From positions 930,001 through 994,000 of the forward strand of contig NZ_JAFBCC010000001.1 in NCBI RefSeq assembly GCF_016907495.1: DNA of 64,000 nucleotides, given 5' to 3'. The translations under genes were made by a program, and so were the position numbers. Below, in pieces: positions 33,753 through 42,374 of this stretch (its first letter is position 1; every line of letters begins with the position of its first letter). A model generated the notes under the pieces. It was not told where the DNA came from, did no database searches, and was given only the letters and a program-made list of their open reading frames with translations. Source of the DNA: Arthrobacter tumbae. Lineage in GTDB: Bacteria > Actinomycetota > Actinomycetes > Actinomycetales > Micrococcaceae.

Positions 33753-34936
33753 CGCCTGGACTTCCCCTTCTCATCTGCGCCGGCATCATCCGTGCGCGCC
33801 GCCGTGCCGGGGGCCGCCGCAGCGCTTGAACCGGCGCTGACTCCAGCGGGAACCATCCGCCGTCGTCGTGGAACGTCACGTTCCTTCAGTGCCCAGCGCT
33901 GAAGCACGGTGAGCACGACGATGATGGCGAAAAGCACGAAGGCGATGGCGGCACCGACTCCCCACTGCTGGTCCACGAAGGCGGAGTTGAAGGACAGGTA
34001 GGCGGGGGTCAGCGTGGTCTTGGCGGGCCCGCCCTGGGTGCCGGTGTAGATCTGGTCGAACACCTGCCAGGTGCCGATGAGGCCCAGCGTCAGCACAGTG
34101 AAAAGCGTGGGGCGCAGCATCGGGAGGGTGACGCTCCAGAACCGCTGCCACCCGGTGGCGCCATCCACTTCGGCCGCCTCCTGCACTTCGCCGCTGATGT
34201 TCTGCAGCGCCGCGATGAAGAGCAGCATGAAGGTTCCGGAGGTGGTGAAGATCGCCATCAGGACGAAGGCGGACATGGCGACCGATGGCCCGGCCAGCCA
34301 TTCCCAGCTGCTGATGCCGAGGAACGCCGGGTCCTGCAGGGCGGCCGGCGCCTGATCGATTCCGATGAGTCCGAGCAGGATATGCAGGACGCCGCGCGGG
34401 TCCTGGAACCAGTTGGGCCCATCGATCGCGAAGAAGGAAAGGAACTTGTTGACTACACCGGTTGCGCTGAACAGGAACAGCCAAAGCACCGTGATGGCCA
34501 CCGAACTGGTCACTGACGGGAAGTAGAAAGCGGTGCGGAAGAATCCCCTGCCCCGGAGGATCTGCCGGTTGACCATGACCGCGAGGAAGAGGGAGAGCGC
34601 GGTCTGCAGCGGAACGACCAGGAGGACGTAGTACAGGTTGTTCCGGATCGAGGTACCGAAGTCGCGTCCCGTCAGTCCCTCGCCTCCGAGGATGGCCGAG
34701 TAGTTTTCGGAGCCGACGAAGTTCACGGTGCCGGAGAAAGGGCTGCCGCGACCGGTCCAGTCCGAGACGCTGACCCATGCGGCCATCAGGACCGGGATGA
34801 CGAGGAACAGTCCGAGAATCAGGATGATGGGCGTGATGAAGAGCCAGCCGGCGAGCCCTTGCCTGCCGCGGATGCTCCCATTCCTGCGGCTGGCCGGCCC
34901 GGCCGATTGCCCAGGGGGTGCTGGAGTGGATGGCAC
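33749..34936 (-). CDS. Carbohydrate ABC transporter permease (MalF-type)
   Basis: A 395-residue permease. An N-terminal polar stretch precedes GWLFITPIILILGLFLVIPV, and the EAA loop is EAAEVDGATGWQRFWSVTLP. The C-terminal roughly 50 residues are basic and Ala/Ser-rich and lie beyond the last helix. The GTG start has GAGG upstream. It overlaps the next permease by four bases. Confidence 0.9.
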   Translation of the reverse strand: MPSTPAPPGQSAGPASRRNGSIRGRQGLAGWLFITPIILILGLFLVIPVLMAAWVSVSDWTGRGSPFSGTVNFVGSENYSAILGGEGLTGRDFGTSIRNNLYYVLLVVPLQTALSLFLAVMVNRQILRGRGFFRTAFYFPSVTSSVAITVLWLFLFSATGVVNKFLSFFAIDGPNWFQDPRGVLHILLGLIGIDQAPAALQDPAFLGISSWEWLAGPSVAMSAFVLMAIFTTSGTFMLLFIAALQNISGEVQEAAEVDGATGWQRFWSVTLPMLRPTLFTVLTLGLIGTWQVFDQIYTGTQGGPAKTTLTPAYLSFNSAFVDQQWGVGAAIAFVLFAIIVVLTVLQRWALKERDVPRRRRMVPAGVSAGSSAAAAPGTAARTDDAGADEKGKSRR

Positions 34937-35018
34937 GTCGATACCTCGGGTCTATTCGCTGGACGTTCCGTGGGCGGCGCCCCTGCGGCGGGGCGCCGTC
35001 TGCGCGGCTGGGAAGGCG

Positions 35019-36269
35019 TTACTGGGTCACGACGGATTCCATAAGCGGCTGCACCGACTCAAGGATCTGCTGTGGCTCCGAGGACTCCAGGGACTCGAGT
35101 TGCGAGTTCAGCTCCGCCAGCACGTCGGCTGCGCCCTGCTGGGCGGGCAGGTTCTGCGCGTACTCGCCACCGGCGATGAACGGCGCCAGCTCCGGGTACT
35201 GCTCGGCCCAGTCCCCGGCAACGGACTGGAGCGAGGGCATGACACCGAAAGCTTCCGCGAAGCCCAGTTGGCTCTCCGGTGTGGTCAGGTGCTCCACCAG
35301 CGCCTTGGCGCCTTCGATGTTGTCGCTGTCTGCGGCGATACCCCAGCAATTGGTGAACTGGAGCGTGCCCTTGCCGCCGGGGCCCTCCGGAAGCTCGGCG
35401 ATCTGGTATTCGACGTCGGGGAAGTCGTTGGTCATGGCGCCGGCAATCCAGTTGCCCTCGATGACCATGGCGGCCAGGCCTTTGCCGAATGCTTCGCCGC
35501 CCCAGCCTGCGCCGAGGTCGGAGGAGTAGGCGGCAACGCCGTCGGTCATCATCTGCTTGGCGTAGCTCAGCGCCTCGACGTTGGCTTCGCTGGCGACTGT
35601 CGCTTCGCCGTCGGTGACCAGGCCGCCTCCAGCCTGGGCGGTGAAGACGCCGAGCCGTTGGAACTCGGGGCTGAACCCCAGACCGACGGTCTCCCCGGTG
35701 GTGAGCTGTTCGGCTACTGTGGCCAGTTCATCCCAGCTGGTCGGGATGTCATCCTCCGTGAGCCCGGCCTCCTCCCACATGGCGCTGTTGATCACAAGGC
35801 CGAGTGTGGAGAAGTCCTTGGGCGCGCAGTAGAGCTGGTCTTCATAGGTGAAGGCCTCACGGAGCGCCGGGTAGTAGTCGTCCTTGTTCTCCAGGTCCTC
35901 TCCGTAGGGCTCCAGCGAGCCATTGGCCGCATATCCGGCGAACGCGTCGGTGGACAGGTAGAAGACGTCCGCCGGCTCACCGGACGCAAAGCCCTGGCTG
36001 AGCTGCTGCGTGAGGTCGGAGGCTGCGATGACAGAGGCATCCACACCGGACTCGCTGGCCCAGGCGTCGACAGCCGAGGTGACAGCCGCGGTTTCGGCAT
36101 CACCCGATGATCCGATGAGGACGCTGACGGGAGCGTCCGTAGCTTCGGTCTGGCCGCCGCCTTCCTCGGCGGACTCGTCGAAGCCCGAGCCACCGCAGGC
36201 GGTGAGGGCGAGCATCGATGCTGCGGTGATGGCGACGGCCAGCCGCCGTCGGGGATTTCCAGTCTTCAT
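35019..36269 (-). CDS. Carbohydrate-binding lipoprotein of an ABC importer
   Basis: A 416-residue family 1 extracellular solute-binding protein. The signal peptide ends in the lipobox ALTACGG (Cys25). The mature part begins with an acidic linker and then a periplasmic-binding-protein fold. Order lacI, binding protein, two permeases indicates a regulated sugar importer. The sugar is unknown; the divergent debranching-type glycosidase suggests an alpha-glucoside or oligosaccharide. Confidence 0.9.
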   Translation of the reverse strand: MKTGNPRRRLAVAITAASMLALTACGGSGFDESAEEGGGQTEATDAPVSVLIGSSGDAETAAVTSAVDAWASESGVDASVIAASDLTQQLSQGFASGEPADVFYLSTDAFAGYAANGSLEPYGEDLENKDDYYPALREAFTYEDQLYCAPKDFSTLGLVINSAMWEEAGLTEDDIPTSWDELATVAEQLTTGETVGLGFSPEFQRLGVFTAQAGGGLVTDGEATVASEANVEALSYAKQMMTDGVAAYSSDLGAGWGGEAFGKGLAAMVIEGNWIAGAMTNDFPDVEYQIAELPEGPGGKGTLQFTNCWGIAADSDNIEGAKALVEHLTTPESQLGFAEAFGVMPSLQSVAGDWAEQYPELAPFIAGGEYAQNLPAQQGAADVLAELNSQLESLESSEPQQILESVQPLMESVVTQ

Positions 36270-36312
36270 TGTCTGATTCCTCTTGTGTTGATTCTTCTTC
36301 TTGTGGGGTTGG

Positions 36313-37359
36313 TCAGGTGCTGCTGAAGGAGTATGGGGTGCGCTGGATCAGGGTCGGCGGCAGGAGTAGGTGCCGCTCCGGCGCCGGCTCCCCATCCAGC
36401 TCCCGGCCGTTGCGCCCGGCCAGCTGGTGGGCGAGGACAGCGATGATGTGCCGCGCTGCGTCCTCCGTGGGCTGGGAAACGCTTGAGAGCCCGACGGCAG
36501 CAGCCACCGGTGTGTCATCGAATCCGATCACCGCAGGCGAGGACTGCGCCGGAAGCAGCTGCCTCAGCTTCGCTGTGGCTCCCAGAGCCAGGGAATCGCT
36601 TGCGCACACCAGCGCGGTCGCCCCGCGGGATGCGAGCCGTTCGGCGCCCTGCGCGCCGGCGGGGACGCCGTCGTCGGCCTGGATATCGAGGGTGTCGGTG
36701 GGAAGTCCGGCAGCGTGCATCGCACGGGTCCAGCCGGCGCGGCGGTCATCGCCGGCCCCGGAGCCCTCAGGCCAGCCAACAAAGCCGACTGCCGTGTGGC
36801 CCTGGCCGATCAGGGTGCGCGTGGCCTGCTCGGTTCCGGCGCCGCCGTCGACATCCACCCAGGGGTGGCTGGAGGTGAAGGGATCCTCGATGCTACTCCA
36901 CGGGCGGCCGAAGGCGGCGAACGGCACATCGTGCTCAAGCAGCCAGGCCGTGCGCTCATCGCCGTAGTGCGTGCCGGTCAGCACGAAGCCGTCAAGGTCG
37001 GCAACCTTCTGGAGTTCCTCGTACTGGCGGATCTCGCCGGAATCGGAGTCCGCGCAGAACAGGGTGATCCGGTAGCCCTCCTGCTGCGCGGCCTCGGTGA
37101 GCGCGTGCAGGAACCGGTCGAGGATTGATCCGTTGATTCCGTCGATCACCGGCATCATGCGGATGCCAAGGTTCATCGAGCGCCGGGTGCGCAACTGCCG
37201 GCCGGCGGCGCTGGGCCGGTAGCCGCTCTCCGCGATCGCATGCTGTATCCGGAGCCGTGTCTCCGGCTTCACCCGGTGCGGCGCGTTGATCACGTTGGAG
37301 ATGGTCTGCCGCGAGACACCGAGGGATTCAGCGAGGCTGACGAGCGTGGCCTTGGACAT
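36313..37359 (-). CDS. LacI-family transcriptional repressor
   Basis: A 348-residue repressor. The N-terminal helix-turn-helix and hinge read LVSLAESLGVSRQTISNVIN followed by VKPETRLRIQHAIAESGYRPS. A periplasmic-binding-protein-like effector domain follows. The ATG at 37359 has GGGAAAGGAAC upstream; the 23-codon upstream extension was rejected. It heads the sugar importer unit and is divergent from the glycosidase, with operator-like sites in between. Confidence 0.93.
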   Translation of the reverse strand: MSKATLVSLAESLGVSRQTISNVINAPHRVKPETRLRIQHAIAESGYRPSAAGRQLRTRRSMNLGIRMMPVIDGINGSILDRFLHALTEAAQQEGYRITLFCADSDSGEIRQYEELQKVADLDGFVLTGTHYGDERTAWLLEHDVPFAAFGRPWSSIEDPFTSSHPWVDVDGGAGTEQATRTLIGQGHTAVGFVGWPEGSGAGDDRRAGWTRAMHAAGLPTDTLDIQADDGVPAGAQGAERLASRGATALVCASDSLALGATAKLRQLLPAQSSPAVIGFDDTPVAAAVGLSSVSQPTEDAARHIIAVLAHQLAGRNGRELDGEPAPERHLLLPPTLIQRTPYSFSST

Positions 37360-37403
37360 GCTGTTCCTTTCCCGTGATCCCGACGACTGGATATTTACAG
37401 AAT

Positions 37404-37450
37404 ATGAACGTTCAAATAGGATTGTCAATGGATAATTTGAACGATCTAAT
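37404..37450 (+). promoter_or_regulatory. Promoter with two LacI-type operators
   Basis: A -35 TTGTCA (37422-37427) and -10 TCTAAT (37445-37450) are exactly 17 bases apart and read toward the glycosidase. Operator 1 contains the palindrome TGAACGTTCA (37405-37414). Operator 2, ATTTGAACGATCTAA, starts at 37435 and overlaps the -10. GTTCAAAT (37410-37417) and ATTTGAAC (37435-37442) form a perfect inverted repeat around the -35. The two CG centres are 33 bases apart, about three helical turns. Confidence 0.75.
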
Positions 37451-37497
37451 CTTGCTCACCGAACTTCAAGTCTCACCAAACTTCAAGGAGAACCCCC

Positions 37498-39366
37498 GTG
37501 GCGTACCTCCAGCCCTTCCTGCACAACCTCACCGGCGTGTTCAGCGCCCCTGTCCAGGCGTGGGCGGACCCGCATGGGCAGATCCGGGACTCGGGTGCGC
37601 AGGGAATCCACTGTGGCGATGACCGGGTGGTCCGCTCCGCTGTGCTGACGGTTGACGGCGCAGAGCCGGATTGGGTCTCAACGCAGGTGCGCTCGGCGCA
37701 GCGCGTCGACTACATGCATTTCGTCCGGGTGGAGTCGCAGGTGGCGGACCCGTTGATGTACCTGACGCGTTCCCGCACCGCCGACTCCGAAGGCATAGCC
37801 GAGCAGCTTCGCTTCGAGTCCGCTTACAGCTTCACCGTCCGGCAGGACGTCCGGCTGGTTCTTGACGCGGACAATACCCCGATGGAACAGGTGAAATCCG
37901 GCGCAGCCGCCACCACTCAACTCGCCGTGACCAGCCCCAAATGGAACTGGCGCGATCAGGACACCACCGCCCTGCTGGAGGCACCCGCCGCGCACATCCA
38001 GTTCGACGGCGGCCGGATCACCCTTACCTGGCAGGTGGAGGTGGAGCCCGGTGGCGTCGTCGAGCTCGGCTGGCGGCTGGCCGTTACCGATGCCGCCGCG
38101 CCCATGGTGGCGCCGTCGGGGTCCGGCATTGCGGTTCCGACGGTTGAGGGCGAGCCGCTGCAGCGTCTGCTTGACCGGTCCGTGTCAGACCTGAACGGCC
38201 TTCGTATGGCCGCCGCGAGTCGGCCCGAGGACACGTTCCTGGCCGCAGGTGCCCCCTGGTTCTTCACCATGTTCGGGCGGGACTCACTGATTGCGGCGCG
38301 GCTGCTCCTGCCGATCGAGACCTCACTGGCCGGCAGCACGCTTCGCGCGCTCGCCTCCCGGCAAGGCGCTTCCACCGATCCCGGAACGGCCGAGCAGCCT
38401 GGCAAGATCCTTCATGAGGTCCGCCGCGGCACGCTGTCCTTCACCGAGGGCGACGCCGGCGTGTCACTCCCGCCCGTCTATTTCGGCACCATCGACGCCA
38501 CTCCCCTGTGGATCTGCCTGTTGCATGACGCCTGGCAGGCGGGGCTGCCCGAGGATCAGGTGGAGGCGCTGCTGGACCACCTGGAGGCAGCGCTGGTGTG
38601 GTTGCGCGATCACGGTGATTCCGACGGCGACGGCTTCCTTGAATACAAGGACGAGAGCGGCCATGGACTCGCCAACCAGGGCTGGAAGGACTCCGGAGAC
38701 TCCATCCGCTGGCATGACGGCTCGCTGGCTGACGGGCCCATCGCGCTTGCGGAGGTCCAGGGTTACGCCTACGAGGCCGCGCTGGGAGGAGCAGCCCTGC
38801 TCGATGCTTTCGGGCGCAGCGGCGGCGACGCATGGCGGCGGTACGCAGCAGACCTGCGGGAGCGTTTCCGGACCGCGTTCTGGTGTACCGACGAGTTGGG
38901 ACGCTACCCCGCCATCGCACTGGATTCGTCCAAGCGCCCGGTGGACGGGGTGACCAGCAACATGGGTCACCTGCTGGGTACCGGCATTCTTGATGAAGCG
39001 GAAGCGCAGGCTGTTGCCGCACGGCTGATGGATCCCACCATGTTCTCCGGCTACGGGATCCGCACGGTATCCACCACCAACGGCGGGTTCTGGCCCACGC
39101 GCTACCATGCGGGGTCGGTCTGGAGCCATGACACCGGCATGATCATCAGCGGACTGCTCAAGGACGGCTTCGTCACGCAGGCCTCTGCCCTGGCCGCAGG
39201 GCTGCTGCGAGCAGCCGAAGGGTTTGACTGGCGGTTGCCCGAGCTGTTCTCCGGGCATGCGTCCAGCGAGATGTGGCCTCCGGTTCCCTACCCGGCGTCG
39301 TGCCGCCCGCAGGCGTGGGCGGCGGCGTCGTCAATCCCGATCGCGCAGGCGCTCGGTGGGCTCTGA
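37498..39366 (+). CDS. Glycogen-debranching-type glycosidase (GDE/MGH1-like)
   Basis: A 622-residue enzyme. The N-terminal beta domain is of the kind found in debranching-enzyme homologs. The C-terminal (alpha/alpha)6 barrel has TMFGRDSLIAARLL near residue 260, and GWKDSGDSIRWHDGS and HDTGMIISGL downstream. These regions carry the acidic catalytic residues in relatives. It probably releases glucose from alpha-linked oligosaccharides in the cytoplasm; the exact linkage is unknown. The GTG start has AAGGAG upstream. It is divergent from the LacI regulator and importer, which likely deliver its substrate. Confidence 0.87.
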   Translation: MAYLQPFLHNLTGVFSAPVQAWADPHGQIRDSGAQGIHCGDDRVVRSAVLTVDGAEPDWVSTQVRSAQRVDYMHFVRVESQVADPLMYLTRSRTADSEGIAEQLRFESAYSFTVRQDVRLVLDADNTPMEQVKSGAAATTQLAVTSPKWNWRDQDTTALLEAPAAHIQFDGGRITLTWQVEVEPGGVVELGWRLAVTDAAAPMVAPSGSGIAVPTVEGEPLQRLLDRSVSDLNGLRMAAASRPEDTFLAAGAPWFFTMFGRDSLIAARLLLPIETSLAGSTLRALASRQGASTDPGTAEQPGKILHEVRRGTLSFTEGDAGVSLPPVYFGTIDATPLWICLLHDAWQAGLPEDQVEALLDHLEAALVWLRDHGDSDGDGFLEYKDESGHGLANQGWKDSGDSIRWHDGSLADGPIALAEVQGYAYEAALGGAALLDAFGRSGGDAWRRYAADLRERFRTAFWCTDELGRYPAIALDSSKRPVDGVTSNMGHLLGTGILDEAEAQAVAARLMDPTMFSGYGIRTVSTTNGGFWPTRYHAGSVWSHDTGMIISGLLKDGFVTQASALAAGLLRAAEGFDWRLPELFSGHASSEMWPPVPYPASCRPQAWAAASSIPIAQALGGL

Positions 39367-39744
39367 CGCACTATCGGACGTAAGCCACTCGATTGCCCGT
39401 ACCTCATCGGTGAAGTACTGGCTGGGCGTTGCGGCACGGTAGTTGAAGGCGGTCATGACACGCGCCACCTCATCCGCTCCGAGGACCGCCGTGCGGCTGG
39501 AGCACGTTTCCTCCAGCAGGAGGTCCCGGGCCGGGGCGCTGATCCCGTCAACGAGGTCAATGTGCACAAGCAGCGGCCGCTGGCACTCGGGCGATACTGC
39601 TTCTACAGCCGTGACGCTCGCCTGCACGTCGCGCAGCTCCATGACGATGCCCGGATTCCAGCACAGACGGAGGAAGTCGCCCTCGTCCGTCAGCTCGAAG
39701 CGCAGGCCATCGTTGCGCAGGCCATCGTCGGAAATCGGTTCCAT
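39331..39744 (-). CDS. STAS-like hypothetical protein, paralog of the next gene
   Basis: A 137-residue soluble protein. The pattern of a beta strand (FLRLCWNPGIVMEL), an alternating alpha/beta core and the ending YFTDEVRAIEWL is reminiscent of small STAS/SpoIIAA-like domains. It is clearly related to the neighbouring protein (YRAATPSQYFTDE versus HRPRYPTRYFAEP). Its 3' end overlaps the end of the convergent glycosidase gene by 36 bases. Function unknown; anti-anti-sigma or signalling roles are only possibilities. Confidence 0.7.
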   Translation of the reverse strand: MEPISDDGLRNDGLRFELTDEGDFLRLCWNPGIVMELRDVQASVTAVEAVSPECQRPLLVHIDLVDGISAPARDLLLEETCSSRTAVLGADEVARVMTAFNYRAATPSQYFTDEVRAIEWLTSDSASEPTERLRDRD

Positions 39745-39765
39745 GATTCGGTTGTCCCCCAGCGT

Positions 39766-40167
39766 TTACATGTCAGGTGTGTAGTGTCCCGGTGTCAGCA
39801 GCCACTCACGCGCTGATTCCGGCTCAGCAAAATAGCGCGTGGGGTACCGCGGACGGTGAACGCCGTCAAAGAAGGCAGCAATCAGCCGGTCCACTGCTGT
39901 TGGGCCCACCAGTGCCAGCGCGGCCACGTTCAGGTGATCAGCGAAAACAGTCTGCCCGGGGGCATCCACCGAGACCATCGAGTTAAGGATGACGAGCATC
40001 GGATCGCACCGGCCGGGATTCACTTCCTCCAGCCGCCGGACCAGCTCCAGCGCATCCTGCTCGGTCACCGTGACGCCCTCGTTCCACTCCACGCGGACGC
40101 AGCCTTTTTCGAGGGTGAGGGTGAAACGGCGGCCAGACTTCAATCCGTTCAACGCCCCTCCCGTCAT
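39766..40167 (-). CDS. STAS-like hypothetical protein, paralog of the previous gene
   Basis: A 133-residue protein from the ATG at 40167, which has GGAGC upstream; a GTG at 40200 would add 11 residues. Like its neighbour it has an N-terminal strand with a tryptophan (VRVEWNEGVTV), a helix (ALELVRRLEEVNPGRCDP) and a terminal ..YFAEPESAREWL motif. Both genes are transcribed in the same direction and lie 21 bases apart, consistent with a tandem duplication. No active site is obvious. Confidence 0.7.
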   Translation of the reverse strand: MTGGALNGLKSGRRFTLTLEKGCVRVEWNEGVTVTEQDALELVRRLEEVNPGRCDPMLVILNSMVSVDAPGQTVFADHLNVAALALVGPTAVDRLIAAFFDGVHRPRYPTRYFAEPESAREWLLTPGHYTPDM

Positions 40168-40208
40168 CAGCTGCTCCGAGCCAAATGTATCCCACCTCAC
40201 ACGATGGG

Positions 40209-41408
40209 TCAGGACCCTGTGCGTGCCTCGCGCTCGTCGAGCACGTCTTCGCCCGGTCCGCTGAAGTCCGCACGCCGCCTCTCCGCCTCCGGTGAGCCGG
40301 TGAAGAGGCGGCCGTTGCTGGGGTGCAGCGCGGCGTCGTCGTTGGTTGACTGGCCGGCAGTTGGCGCAGCCGACGACGACGGCGACACCGCCTCCCAGCG
40401 CTGGCGCGGCAGGGCGTCGGGGAACCTGCTCTGGATGAAGCCGACCATCTGCTCACGGACCAGGCACTGCAGGTCCCACAGGGCGCCGCTGTCTGCGGCA
40501 CTGACCAAGATGCGGGCGCGGATCATGCCGTCGGTGGCTTTGGTGATCTGGAGGGTGCCGGTGCGGTTGTCCCACAGGTCGGAGCCGTCGAGGATCTCGC
40601 GCAGCCGGACGCGCATGTTCTCTATCGGCACACGCCAGTCGAGGTCCAGCTCAACGGTTCCCAGCAACTCGGAGCGGCGGCGCGTCCAGTTCTCGAACGG
40701 GGTGGAGGTGAAGTACGTGGAGGGAAGGATGAGGCGGCGTTCGTCCCAGGACTGGACCACCACGTAGGTCATGGTGATCTCCTCGATGGTTCCCATCTCA
40801 CCCTCCACGAGGACCACATCCTCCACCCGGATCGCGTCGGTGAAGGCCAGCTGCACGCCGGCGAAGACGTTGCTTAGCGAGCTCTGCACGGCGAGGCCCG
40901 CGACGATCGAGATCAGACCGGCAGAGGCCAGGATTCCCGCTCCCAGTGCGCGAACCTCATCGATGGTCAGCAGGACGCTCGCCAGTGCCAGGGTGATGAT
41001 CACCGCAACGGCAACCCGCCGTGCGAGCATGATCTGGGTCTTGAGCCGCCGTGCACGCCGGTTATCACGGCTGGAATTCTCGTAGTGGCGCAGCACGATC
41101 GTCTCGATTATGGAGAGCACCGCAACCAGCAGCCACGCCAGGGCCACGATGAGCGCCAGCACCAGCGTGTAGTCCACAGGTGGGAACCAGGCGGTGTCCC
41201 GGGCGGTGGCACCGAGGGCTATACGGACGCCGAGAACCGCCAGTACGGCCTGCAAAGGACCGCGCGATTTCCGGGTGACCTCATGGATCTGCGGTACTTT
41301 CCGCAGCGCACGTGCTGCGACCCTGCGCAGGATCCACCCCAGTACGACGGCGGCAAGCACCGCGCCCGCCACGGCCAGGAAGGGGGTGATCGCCTCGAGA
41401 AAATTCAT
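40209..41408 (-). CDS. Mechanosensitive ion channel, MscS family
   Basis: A 399-residue channel. Four hydrophobic helices are followed by the pore-lining helix (LGAGILASAGLISIVAGLAVQ), the beta domain (VEDVVLVEGEMGTIEEITMTYVVV) and a larger C-terminal domain. It opens under membrane tension to release solutes during osmotic downshift. The last about 60 residues are polar and disordered. It is followed closely by the two STAS-like genes, but a shared function is not shown. Confidence 0.93.
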   Translation of the reverse strand: MNFLEAITPFLAVAGAVLAAVVLGWILRRVAARALRKVPQIHEVTRKSRGPLQAVLAVLGVRIALGATARDTAWFPPVDYTLVLALIVALAWLLVAVLSIIETIVLRHYENSSRDNRRARRLKTQIMLARRVAVAVIITLALASVLLTIDEVRALGAGILASAGLISIVAGLAVQSSLSNVFAGVQLAFTDAIRVEDVVLVEGEMGTIEEITMTYVVVQSWDERRLILPSTYFTSTPFENWTRRRSELLGTVELDLDWRVPIENMRVRLREILDGSDLWDNRTGTLQITKATDGMIRARILVSAADSGALWDLQCLVREQMVGFIQSRFPDALPRQRWEAVSPSSSAAPTAGQSTNDDAALHPSNGRLFTGSPEAERRRADFSGPGEDVLDEREARTGS

Positions 41409-41490
41409 TCCCCTACCGTCTCAGACGTCCCCGGGGGTCAGTCCAATCCCGCGTCCACCTGTGGGGGACCAGTGGGGACCAGCCCGGAGA

Positions 41491-42321
41491 CTAGTAGAGG
41501 AAGATCGCGAACCACTCGCGGTTGTGCGCGTGCAGCAGCACCAGGAAGAGCACGAAGTCGAACAACAGGTGCACGCTCACGATGTAGCTCAGCGACTTGG
41601 TCTTCGAGAAAATCCACGCCTGGATCAGGGCGAACGGGTAAATGAGCACCGGCCCCCAGGAGTGGAAGCCCAGCTCCCAGAGGAACGAGGTGAACAGGAC
41701 CGCCTGGAGGACATTGGCCTGCCAGTCGGGAAGGTGGCGCCGCAGCAGCGTGAACGCGGTGCAGATGAAGAACAGCTCGTCCCAGATGCCCAGGACGTTG
41801 GTGCCCAGGAACAATCGCGCGATTGTTCCCGGATCCGAGGCCGCCGGCCAGTTCTCGTAGACTCCGGTCGGGATCATATAGACCGGCAGAAGCACATACC
41901 CGATGACGACGACGGCAAGCAGGTACCAGCGTTCTGTCCGGTTCCATTTCTGGCCGGTCAGGACCGGAAAGCGGATGGCGTGATCCTTGAAAACGAAGCG
42001 GGACAGCAGGTAGGGGACGGCGACGGCCAGGATCATGGCCGTACCCATGATGGCCATGTGGCTGAAGCTGATGTCTGTGGTGATGGGAACGGCGCTGATG
42101 ATGACGAGCCCTATGGCCAGCAGCAGCAGATCCCGGAAAAGGCTCTTGCCATGCTGTGCTTTGCCGCTGAAGTAGGCGGTTGTCAGTGCTGCGGCAAGGA
42201 CCAGGTAGCCGGGAAGCCTCTGCTCGAGCGCGAAGATAAGGAAACCGGAGGCCGAAACCAGTGCGGCGGCAACGACCGGCAGTATCCGGGGGCGCGCGTC
42301 AAGGCTCGCCGTGGTGATCAT
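41491..42321 (-). CDS. CPBP-like (Abi/CAAX protease family) membrane protein, motif degenerate
   Basis: A 276-residue polytopic protein with about eight helices. The C-terminal half resembles CPBP intramembrane proteases: WDELFFICTAF corresponds to the EExxxR region, and SVHLLFDF to the later His motif. The first Glu is Asp and the Arg is missing, so protease activity is doubtful. Alone on the minus strand between the channel and the divergent DUF2252 gene. Confidence 0.65.
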   Translation of the reverse strand: MITTASLDARPRILPVVAAALVSASGFLIFALEQRLPGYLVLAAALTTAYFSGKAQHGKSLFRDLLLLAIGLVIISAVPITTDISFSHMAIMGTAMILAVAVPYLLSRFVFKDHAIRFPVLTGQKWNRTERWYLLAVVVIGYVLLPVYMIPTGVYENWPAASDPGTIARLFLGTNVLGIWDELFFICTAFTLLRRHLPDWQANVLQAVLFTSFLWELGFHSWGPVLIYPFALIQAWIFSKTKSLSYIVSVHLLFDFVLFLVLLHAHNREWFAIFLY

Positions 42322-42374
42322 GGTTCGAGCTTACGCCTTGCTCCGTTGTCAGGGAGCACCCCTAGACTGGCGAA

